A DNA stretch of 5,976 bases, from the NCBI GenBank assembly GCA_937892015.1, contig CALAUY010000011.1, forward strand, positions 1 to 5,976. Direction: 5' to 3'. The stretch is from an uncultured Bacteroidales bacterium (lineage in GTDB: Bacteria > Bacteroidota > Bacteroidia > Bacteroidales > Paludibacteraceae). Of this stretch, positions 1 through 5,692 are shown in pieces (positions within the stretch are counted from its first letter, which is position 1; each line of letters starts with the position of its first letter). The position numbers and the translations under genes were made by a program. Below the pieces are notes generated by a model. It was given only the letters and a program-made list of their open reading frames with translations. It did no database searches and had not been told where the DNA came from.

Positions 1-241
1 CCCAGATCTCCCCGTCCCGGATCTCATACAGGTCGTAATAGGGGGTCTTGTTGATGGAATGGACAAAGGAAACGGAGAATTCCGCGCCCTCGGCCATGGG
101 ATAGCTGGCGTAGATCCTGCCCGTGTCCGGGTCTGACAGGACCAGCCGGTGCGCCCGGGGAGACAGGGCGAATAGGACTGTAACCGCAATGACCAGAAGC
201 ATCACTGCGGTTACAGCGGATCGTATGGAGTTGCGCCTCAC
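1..241 (-). CDS. DUF1850 family protein, N-terminal 80 residues (runs off the left edge)
   Basis: This gene is too short here to stand out as an ORF, but reading the minus strand from GTG at 241-239 gives 80 open residues up to the edge. Residues 1-8 are basic (MRRNSIRS), and a hydrophobic stretch at about 9-28 looks like a membrane anchor or signal. After it comes a soluble part with an F-S-V-S-F-V-H-S-I-N-K-T-P block (residues 55-67) and D-L-Y-E-I-R-D-G (70-77). This resembles the H-S-x-x-K-T-P...Y-E-I pattern I associate with DUF1850. That family is typically encoded next to TAXI-type TRAP transporters, and its biochemical role is not established. The gene begins three bases after the stop of a TAXI C-terminus, which fits that operon. 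In-frame GTG (205) and ATG (202) are alternative starts but would cut into the hydrophobic stretch. The codons are rich in G/C third positions and look Firmicutes-like. Confidence 0.75.
   Translation of the reverse strand, partial: MRRNSIRSAVTAVMLLVIAVTVLFALSPRAHRLVLSDPDTGRIYASYPMAEGAEFSVSFVHSINKTPYYDLYEIRDGEIW
178..216. repeat. 11-bp perfect inverted repeat, potential mRNA hairpin in the DUF1850 start region
   Basis: The arms CTGTAACCGCA (178-188) and TGCGGTTACAG (206-216) are exact reverse complements separated by 17 bases. On the minus-strand transcript the hairpin begins 28 bases after the TAXI stop codon and lies within codons 9-22 of the DUF1850 gene. It could slow 3' decay of the upstream solute-binding-protein message or affect translation of the next gene, but this is inference. 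The arms also encode similar hydrophobic residues (A-V-T-A and A-V-T), so chance and coding constraint may contribute. No U-tract follows, so it is not a standard intrinsic terminator. Confidence 0.6.
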
Positions 242-244
242 AGC

Positions 245-343
245 TTAGCTGACGGTGATGCCCTGCTCGCTGTAATACTTGGCCGCGCCGGGATGCCAGG
301 GAATGGCCACGCCGGAGACGGCGGTGTTCAGGTCGATCTCCTC
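245..343 (-). pseudogene. C-terminal remnant of a TAXI-type TRAP transporter solute-binding protein
   Basis: The last 32 residues of the chimeric ORF (331-362) contain A-V-S-G-V-A-I-P-W-H-P-G-A-A-K-Y-Y. This matches the closing block of TAXI-family periplasmic solute receptors, where the pattern is roughly I-P-x-H-P-G-A-x-K-Y-Y followed by a short G-x tail. Those proteins bind a small organic acid or amino acid for a tripartite ATP-independent transporter. LysS proteins have nothing like it. The stop codon (247-245) is followed three bases later by a DUF1850 gene, the order expected in a TAXI-TRAP operon. So the block from about 343 to 1 looks like one intact piece of such an operon, with most of the receptor gene missing at the join. 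Its own start and ligand-binding part are not in the window. Confidence 0.75.
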
Positions 344-1333
344 GCCCTGCCAGGTGACCTGGTAGGTATCCAGCAGACGCTTGGCCGCGGAGGACAAAAA
401 GTCCTCGAACAGATCCATCATGCCCACATAGTCCGTATAGGCCTGGTACAGCTCCACGGTGGTGAACTCCGGGTTGTGCTTGGTGTCCATGCCCTCGTTG
501 CGGAAGATGCGGCCGATCTCGTAGACGCGGTCCATGCCGCCCACGATGAGCCGCTTGAGGTAGAGTTCGGTGGCAATACGCAGATACATGTCGATGTCGA
601 GCGTGTTGTGATGCGTGATGAACGGACGTGCTGTTGCACCACCTGCAATCGACTGAAGGATAGGCGTTTCCACTTCGGTGTACCCTGCCTCATCGAACAC
701 CTGTCGCATGGTGCGGATGATGGTGGCGCGCTTCAGGAACGTGTCGCGAACGCCCTCATTGACCACCAGATCGACGTAACGTTGACGATAACGCTGCTCG
801 GGGTCGTTGAACCCATCGTACGCCACGCCGTCCTTGTACTTGACGATAGGTAGGGGGCGCAGACTCTTCGCCAAGACGGTCAGTTGCTTGGCGTGGATAC
901 TAATCTCGCCCATCTTCGTGCGGAAAACAAAACCGCGTATGCCGACAAAATCGCCGATGTCGAGCAGTTTCTTGAAGACGGTATTGTACATCTCGGGTTG
1001 GTCGTCGGTGGTGATGTCATCGCGACTGATATAGACCTGAATACGTCCTTTCGAGTCTTGAATCTCCGCAAAGCTGGCCTTGCCCATGATGCGTCGGCTC
1101 ATGAGTCGCCCTGCTATACTCACCTCATCGCCGGTGTACCAATGACCGTCCTCGCGATGGGCAGGTAGCAGGGGATTGCCGTCTGCATCGAGTTCGGGGT
1201 CAACAAAATGCTGCTTGATGGCCGATGAATAGCCGGTGACTACATATTCTGCCGCGGGATAGGGCTCGATACCCATCTCACGCAATGCTTGCAGCGATTG
1301 CCTGCGAATTTGTTCTTGTTCTGTCAGTTCCAT
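245..1333 (-). CDS. lysS: Lysine--tRNA ligase, N-terminal part, in a chimeric ORF with a TRAP solute-binding-protein tail
   Basis: The first two thirds are a class II lysyl-tRNA synthetase, the cytoplasmic enzyme that charges tRNA-Lys with lysine using ATP. Residues about 70-160 form the OB-fold anticodon-binding domain (V-S-I-A-G-R-L-M-S-R-R-I-M-G-K-A-S-F). The catalytic domain starts near 178 (D-P-E-Q-R-Y-R-Q-R-Y-V-D-L). Motif 1 lies around G-Y-T-E-V-E-T-P (217-224) and motif 2 around F-R-N-E (277-280) to H-N-P-E-F (286-290). Motif 3 and the whole C-terminal catalytic half are absent: this ORF has about 335 LysS-like residues, against roughly 500-575 in the family. Residues 1 to about 260 are Bacteroidota-like, about 267-330 are Firmicutes-like, and the tail is unrelated. 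ATG at 1333 fits the family N-terminus; no strong Shine-Dalgarno is visible. As written the product should not be an active synthetase. I infer an assembly chimera carrying the real 5' part of lysS. Confidence 0.88.
   Translation of the reverse strand: MELTEQEQIRRQSLQALREMGIEPYPAAEYVVTGYSSAIKQHFVDPELDADGNPLLPAHREDGHWYTGDEVSIAGRLMSRRIMGKASFAEIQDSKGRIQVYISRDDITTDDQPEMYNTVFKKLLDIGDFVGIRGFVFRTKMGEISIHAKQLTVLAKSLRPLPIVKYKDGVAYDGFNDPEQRYRQRYVDLVVNEGVRDTFLKRATIIRTMRQVFDEAGYTEVETPILQSIAGGATARPFITHHNTLDIDMYLRIATELYLKRLIVGGMDRVYEIGRIFRNEGMDTKHNPEFTTVELYQAYTDYVGMMDLFEDFLSSAAKRLLDTYQVTWQGEEIDLNTAVSGVAIPWHPGAAKYYSEQGITVS
336..575 (-). other. Foreign lysS segment (Firmicutes-like) inside the chimeric ORF
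   Basis: Residues about 254-333 of the 245-1333 ORF read as the middle of a Firmicutes LysS: G-G-M-D-R-V-Y-E-I-G-R-I-F-R-N-E (265-280), then T-T-V-E-L-Y-Q-A-Y-T-D-Y (291-302). Bacteroidota enzymes usually have G-F-x-G-V-Y-E-I-G-K-N/V-F-R-N-E and then M-E-x-Y-V-A-Y. Codons also shift: most third positions from about 565 leftward are G or C. Limits are approximate because L-Y-L-K-R-L-I-V-G-G (257-266) is the same in both lineages. The left limit is equally soft, at G-E-E-I-D-L (330-335). Confidence 0.7.
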
Positions 1334-1352
1334 ATATATGTTTGTCTTTATG

Positions 1353-1369
1353 ATTATACTACAAAAATC
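1353..1369 (-). promoter_or_regulatory. Possible lysS promoter elements
   Basis: Reading toward lysS on the minus strand, GATTTTTG (1369-1362) differs by one base from the Bacteroidota -7 element TAnnTTTG. TATAAT (1358-1353), a canonical -10-like hexamer, overlaps the same AT-rich block 20-25 bases before the ATG. No clear -33 TTTG or -35 TTGACA is present at the proper distance, so this is a weak call. lysS may instead be read through from kdsB. Confidence 0.3.
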
Positions 1370-1389
1370 ATGCCGTTTAGAGCACCATT

Positions 1390-1444
1390 GGTTATCTTAT
1401 GGTTATCTTATGGTTATCTTATGGTTATCTTATGGTTATCTTAT
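1390..1444. repeat. Tandem repeat: five perfect copies of an 11-bp unit
   Basis: GGTTATCTTAT is repeated five times without mismatch at 1390-1400, 1401-1411, 1412-1422, 1423-1433 and 1434-1444. On the coding strand the unit is ATAAGATAACC. The copy nearest kdsB supplies that gene's last two codons (ATA AGA) and its TAA stop; the other four fill much of the 102-bp kdsB-lysS gap. Gain or loss of a copy would leave the KdsB protein unchanged and alter only the distance to lysS in steps of 11 bp, close to one helical turn. Confidence 0.97.
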
Positions 1445-2215
1445 AGTTGCCGTTAGAGCCTCTTCTGCTCGGAGGAGGTCGTCGGGCGTGTCAATGCCGA
1501 TGGTTTGTATGTTTGTTTGTGCGACGCGGATGGTGTAACCTGCTTCGAGCCAACGCAGTTGCTCGAGACTCTCGGCCTTTTCGAGCGGCGACTCGGGCAA
1601 ACGGACGATGTCGCGTAGCACGGGCGCGCTATACGCGTACAAACCAATATGTTTGTAGAAAGGTGTCCCGCGTCGAACGCTTTCTGCGAGCCATGCTGAC
1701 TCATCGATGCCGCGCAGATAGGGGATGACGGAGCGGGAGAAATAGAGGGCGCGGCCGTCCCCCACCACCACTTTGGGGCTGTTGGGATTGTGCAAAGCGT
1801 CCTGGCCATCCTCTTCGGTGAATGGTTTGACGAGCGTGGCGATGTCGGTTGGGAAACAGCTCATCAGCAGCTTAATCTGTTCGGGGCGGATGAACGGTTC
1901 GTCGCCTTGTATGTTGATAACCACGTCGTTGGGTCGCACGTCACCGCGTAGCGTTTGGTACGCCTCGAAACAGCGGTTGGTGCCGCAGGGGTGGTCGTTG
2001 CGCGTCATCACCGCCTCACCGCCAAAAGCGCGCACACAGTCGAAGATACGGCTGTCATCGGTGGCAACCGCCACGTCGGTTAACGCTTGGCGCGCTTGCC
2101 GATAGACGTGCTCGATAACCGTCTTGCCGCCAAGCATAGCCAGCGGTTTGCCCGGGAAACGTGTGGATGCGTAACGGGCGGGGATAATCGCTATGAAATG
2201 AAGTTCGTTGCTCAC
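1436..2215 (-). CDS. kdsB: 3-deoxy-manno-octulosonate cytidylyltransferase (CMP-KDO synthetase)
   Basis: KdsB activates KDO with CTP in the cytoplasm, giving CMP-KDO for the inner core of lipopolysaccharide, so the source is Gram-negative. The 259 residues match the usual length (about 250). Recognisable blocks in order are I-P-A-R-Y-A-S-T-R-F-P-G-K-P-L (11-25, nucleotide binding), V-A-V-A-T-D-D (48-54), H-P-C-G-T-N-R (75-81), N-I-Q-G-D-E-P-F (101-108, with D105 the likely metal ligand), F-S-R-S-V-I-P-Y (159-166), H-I-G-L-Y-A-Y (189-195), S-P-L-E-K-A-E-S-L-E-Q-L-R (209-221) and G-I-D-T-P-D-D-L (240-247). The start is GTG (2215-2213): there is no in-frame ATG upstream before a TAA at 2233-2231, and the family motif begins only ten residues in. 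It lies 31 bp after mfd and 102 bp before lysS. Its end is written inside the 11-bp repeat array. Confidence 0.97.
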   Translation of the reverse strand: MSNELHFIAIIPARYASTRFPGKPLAMLGGKTVIEHVYRQARQALTDVAVATDDSRIFDCVRAFGGEAVMTRNDHPCGTNRCFEAYQTLRGDVRPNDVVINIQGDEPFIRPEQIKLLMSCFPTDIATLVKPFTEEDGQDALHNPNSPKVVVGDGRALYFSRSVIPYLRGIDESAWLAESVRRGTPFYKHIGLYAYSAPVLRDIVRLPESPLEKAESLEQLRWLEAGYTIRVAQTNIQTIGIDTPDDLLRAEEALTATIR

Positions 2216-2222
2216 TATTTCT

Positions 2223-2262
2223 TTAAACTCTTAAACTATTAAACTCTTAAACTATTAAACCA
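2223..2262. repeat. AT-rich tandem repeat: 16-bp unit twice plus a partial copy
   Basis: TTAAACTCTTAAACTA occurs perfectly at 2223-2238 and 2239-2254, followed by a degenerate TTAAACCA at 2255-2262. It can equally be read as five 8-bp units of the form TTAAACTM. The array spans the last three codons and the TAA stop of mfd (2255-2247) and nearly the whole 31-bp gap, ending seven bases before the kdsB GTG. It therefore occupies the kdsB ribosome-binding region. It has no evident stem and does not resemble a terminator. Confidence 0.95.
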
Positions 2263-5200
2263 TTATTACGACCATCGGATTCTATCTTTGTGAGGAGGTT
2301 GAACGCTCCGTTGACGGTACGCACTTGGTCGATAATCACACTGCGTCGCTTCTCGTCAGAGCCCTCACGGACGGGTTTTTCGTGGAACTGGCACTTCTGT
2401 GGTCGTGCCATGACGAAACGCAGAATCTTGCCGAACGTCTCGCTCTGGTAGAAGGGCGAATGCGAGTTGGTGGGGAAATAGAGAACCATCCGTCCTTGTT
2501 TGAGCACGATTTTCTCGATGCCGAGCCGGATGCATAACCAGCGCAGACGTACGACCTGCAAGAGCTCTTCGCCTTGTGGGGGGAGAGTACCGAAACGGTC
2601 CACTAACCGCTCTTTGAACGCCACGAGAGCCTGTTCGTCCTTGAGACTATCGAGCTCGCGATAGAGGGTGATACGCTCGGAGATATTCTCTATATAGTCG
2701 GGCGGAAAGCCTATCTCGAGGTCGCTATCGAGCTGCGAGTCGGTGACGTATGCCATCGGTCGTCCCACGTCGGATTCTTGGTCGTCGAAGAGGTCTTGGA
2801 ACTCCTCTTCCTTGAGTTCTAATACGGCCTCTTGCAGTATGCGTTGATAAGTCTCGTATCCCAAGTCGGCGATGAAGCCCGACTGCTCAGCACCCAACAG
2901 ATTGCCCGCTCCGCGTATGTCGAGGTCTTGCATGGCGAGGTTGAATCCCGACCCCAGTTCGCTGAACGCTTCAAGTGCGTTGAGTCGGCGTCGCGCCTCG
3001 GGTGTGAGCAGTTCGCTTGACGGGGCAACCAAGTAACAGTACGCTTTGCGGTTACTGCGCCCGACTCGCCCGCGCATCTGGTGCAAGTCGCTCAATCCGA
3101 AATGCTGTGCTCCACCGATGATGATTGTGTTGACGTTCGGGATATCCACGCCGTTCTCGATGATACTGGTACTGACGAGGATATCGTAGTCGTAGTTGAT
3201 GAAGTCGGTCAGTATCTCCTCCACTTGGTCGGGCGGCATCTGTCCGTTGGCGACAACGATGCGCGCTTGCGGGACAAGTTTTTGCAACTGATGGGCGACC
3301 ATGTCGAGCGTGGCAACGCGGTTGTGGATATAGAAAACCTGCCCGTTCCGCCCCAGTTCGAGTTCGATGGCCTCTTTGAGGATGTCTTGGTCGGCGGGCG
3401 TGATGAGTTCGGTTTGGATGGGGTATCGGTTCTGGGGCGGAGTGGTCATGATGCTCAGGTCGCGCGCTCCGAGCAGGGAGAACTGCAGGGTGCGTGGGAT
3501 GGGCGTGGCCGTCAGGGTTAGGGTATCGACGTTCACTTTGAGCGAGCGCAGTTTTTCTTTCGTTGCCACGCCGAACTTCTGCTCTTCGTCGATGATGAGC
3601 AGTCCTAAATCGTGGAATCGTACGCTCTTGCTTACCAGTTTATGCGTGCCGATGATGATATCTATCTTGCCGGCCTCGAGGTCTTCGAGGATGGCTTGCG
3701 TCTGCTTGGCAGTCTTGGCGCGACTGAGGTACTCGATGCGGACGGGGAACTGCTCGAATCGCTCACGGAAGGAGTTGTAATGCTGTAGAGCCAACACGGT
3801 CGTCGGAACGAGCACTGCCACCTGTTTGTTGTCGGCAACGGCCTTGAACGCGGCTCGCATAGCTATCTCGGTCTTTCCGAACCCGACATCTCCGCAGATG
3901 AGCCGGTCCATCGGACGCGGGCTCTCCATGTCGTGCTTCAGGTCGGCTGTTGCTTTAGCTTGATCGGGCGTATCTTCGTAGAGGAACGAGGCCTCGAGCT
4001 CTTGCTGCATGTAGGTGTCGGGCGAGAAGGCAAAACCCTGCTCTTTGCGGCGCGCGGCATAGAGTTTGATGAGGTCGCGCGCAATGTCCTTCATTTTCTG
4101 CTTCGTGCGCTCTTTGAGCCGCTCCCACTGACCGCTTCCGAGTCGGGAGATAGTAGGCTCTGTGCCCTCTTTGCCCTTGTATTTGGCTATTTTGTGCAGG
4201 CTGTGGACGCTGACGAAGATCATGTCACCGTCGCGGTAAGTCAGCTTAATCATCTCTTGCGGCTTACCGTTAATGCTTGTTCGGACGAGTCCACCGAACT
4301 TGCCCACACCGTGGTCAGCATGGACGACGTAGTCACCCACTTGCAGTTGGTTCAGTTCGCGCAACGTCAGCAACACCTTTCCCTGACGGGCTTTATCGGC
4401 ACGCTGCTCCACTTTGTGGTAACGCTCAAAAATCTGATGGTCAGTCCATACGCACATCTTTCGGTCGTGGTCGGTGAACCCCTCATGGAGCGTGGGATAG
4501 ACGGCACTGAAGAGGTGCTCCTGTTGCTCAATAGGTTTGCCATCGAGATCAACTTCCACACCGCGGAGCGTGTCGAGGATACTGCCCAAACGGTCAGTCT
4601 GCTTGCGGTTGTCGGAGAAGATGCACACCTCGTATCCTGCCGCACGTTTGGCGATAATCTCCTCGAAAAGCAGGTCGAAATTTTTGTGGAAAACGGGTTG
4701 CGGGACGGTGTTGAACGCAATCTTCGACACGTTGTCGAACACACTTTTCTGTGCAGTTTCCAGTGTCGTTGACGAGGCGAGTCGTGCTGCCAGGGCGGCG
4801 TTGACGTTCTTGAAGACATAGTTCAGGTCTGCGCCTACAACGATAGTTGTATCCGGCAGATAGTCAGTCAGATAAGCCTCATCAGACGGGTCGGTATCAC
4901 TTGCTCCTTTCGACTCACTTTCCCCAACACAAATCGCCTCGTCGATTTTCGTGAGCGAGAGTTGCGTCTCGATATTGAAGATGCGGATGGAGTCGATTTC
5001 GTTGCCGAAGAAATCGAGTCGATAAGGTTGCTCGTGCGCGAAACTGAACACGTCGAAAATGCCGCCTCGGACGGCGAACTGTCCGGGTTCGTAGACATAG
5101 TCGACACGGCTGAAGCCAAAGTCTATCAGTGTGGACTCCACCTCGGAGAGGTCGATTTGCTGCCCTCGACTGACCACAAGAGTCTGCTCGGACAGGAGGT

Positions 5201-5642
5201 CCTTCGACACGACCTGCTCAGCCAGGGCATCGGGATAAGTGACGATGAAAAACGGTGCCAGCCGGTGCGGTGAGATGGGCGTGCTGAGCCTGCCCAAGAC
5301 TTCGGTGCGCAGTATCTCGTTGGCCGCATCGCGCTGGCCGTACTTCACGGCCCTACGATACGAACTGGGAAAGAAGAGCACACCTTCGTCGCCCAGAATC
5401 TGCACCAGGTCGTGATAGAAATAGCCCGCCTCCTCCTGATCGTCGAGCACAAAGATATAGGGATGCGAGAGAGCGTCCGCAGTCATTTCCGTCAGTGAGG
5501 CGAAGACAACGGACAAACTCGACGCTTGCGTTCCACCGACATACATCCGACGCCGAGGCGAGAGCAACATGCGTCCCAAAGCCTTGGCGACAGGATGACG
5601 TTTGTAGAGTTTAAGCAGTTCGCGCAGTTTAAGCTGTTGCAT
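2247..5642 (-). CDS. mfd: Transcription-repair coupling factor
   Basis: Mfd is a cytoplasmic double-stranded DNA translocase. It pushes stalled RNA polymerase off damaged template and recruits UvrA for nucleotide excision repair. At 1131 residues it is full length. The N-terminal UvrB-like region spans about 1-340, including Y-E-P-G-Q-F-A-V-R-G-G-I-F-D-V-F (184-199). The RNA-polymerase-interacting CarD-like domain starts at about 431, with V-G-D-Y-V-V-H-A-D-H-G-V-G (435-447). The RecG-like motor has Walker A G-D-V-G-F-G-K-T-E (584-592), the D-E-E-Q box (685-688), T-A-T-P-I-P-R-T-L (711-719) and motif VI Q-M-R-G-R-V-G-R-S (855-863). The translocation region follows at about 897-932 (D-L-D-I-R-G-A-G-N-L-L-G), then the C-terminal TRCF domain from about 975. 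All key residues are present. ATG at 5642 fits the family N-terminus and lies 50 bp after ald. Its last codons and stop fall in a tandem repeat shared with the kdsB leader. Confidence 0.98.
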   Translation of the reverse strand: MQQLKLRELLKLYKRHPVAKALGRMLLSPRRRMYVGGTQASSLSVVFASLTEMTADALSHPYIFVLDDQEEAGYFYHDLVQILGDEGVLFFPSSYRRAVKYGQRDAANEILRTEVLGRLSTPISPHRLAPFFIVTYPDALAEQVVSKDLLSEQTLVVSRGQQIDLSEVESTLIDFGFSRVDYVYEPGQFAVRGGIFDVFSFAHEQPYRLDFFGNEIDSIRIFNIETQLSLTKIDEAICVGESESKGASDTDPSDEAYLTDYLPDTTIVVGADLNYVFKNVNAALAARLASSTTLETAQKSVFDNVSKIAFNTVPQPVFHKNFDLLFEEIIAKRAAGYEVCIFSDNRKQTDRLGSILDTLRGVEVDLDGKPIEQQEHLFSAVYPTLHEGFTDHDRKMCVWTDHQIFERYHKVEQRADKARQGKVLLTLRELNQLQVGDYVVHADHGVGKFGGLVRTSINGKPQEMIKLTYRDGDMIFVSVHSLHKIAKYKGKEGTEPTISRLGSGQWERLKERTKQKMKDIARDLIKLYAARRKEQGFAFSPDTYMQQELEASFLYEDTPDQAKATADLKHDMESPRPMDRLICGDVGFGKTEIAMRAAFKAVADNKQVAVLVPTTVLALQHYNSFRERFEQFPVRIEYLSRAKTAKQTQAILEDLEAGKIDIIIGTHKLVSKSVRFHDLGLLIIDEEQKFGVATKEKLRSLKVNVDTLTLTATPIPRTLQFSLLGARDLSIMTTPPQNRYPIQTELITPADQDILKEAIELELGRNGQVFYIHNRVATLDMVAHQLQKLVPQARIVVANGQMPPDQVEEILTDFINYDYDILVSTSIIENGVDIPNVNTIIIGGAQHFGLSDLHQMRGRVGRSNRKAYCYLVAPSSELLTPEARRRLNALEAFSELGSGFNLAMQDLDIRGAGNLLGAEQSGFIADLGYETYQRILQEAVLELKEEEFQDLFDDQESDVGRPMAYVTDSQLDSDLEIGFPPDYIENISERITLYRELDSLKDEQALVAFKERLVDRFGTLPPQGEELLQVVRLRWLCIRLGIEKIVLKQGRMVLYFPTNSHSPFYQSETFGKILRFVMARPQKCQFHEKPVREGSDEKRRSVIIDQVRTVNGAFNLLTKIESDGRNNGLIV

Positions 5643-5692
5643 TACTTACCTGATATCATAACATCGGTCATCCGAATTTCGGTGAACGAGTA

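Noticed and set aside
293..853. A 186-residue open frame on the plus strand
   Set aside because: It is antisense to lysS, is rich in H, V and D as expected from reverse-complement reading, and crosses the chimeric junctions.
245..1333. A new bifunctional synthetase fused to a transporter receptor domain
   Set aside because: The tail is only about 32 residues, the synthetase lacks motif 3, the receptor lacks its signal and binding domains, and the protein style changes twice. A chimera explains all of this better.
1390..1444. CRISPR array or plasmid iterons
   Set aside because: The units are 11 bp and directly adjacent with no spacers, and no replication initiator or cas gene is nearby.
3933..4772. 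A 279-residue open frame on the plus strand
   Set aside because: It lies wholly antisense to the conserved helicase and polymerase-binding parts of mfd. Its protein shows no recognisable motif, and it follows from codon bias on the opposite strand.
5651..5658. Palindrome TGATATCA before mfd
   Set aside because: An eight-base palindrome occurs often by chance, and no promoter elements are properly spaced around it.
5672..5682. Small palindrome CCGAATTTCGG in the ald-mfd gap
   Set aside because: The 5-bp arms with a single central base are too short for a hairpin terminator and are expected by chance; no matching operator family is recognised.
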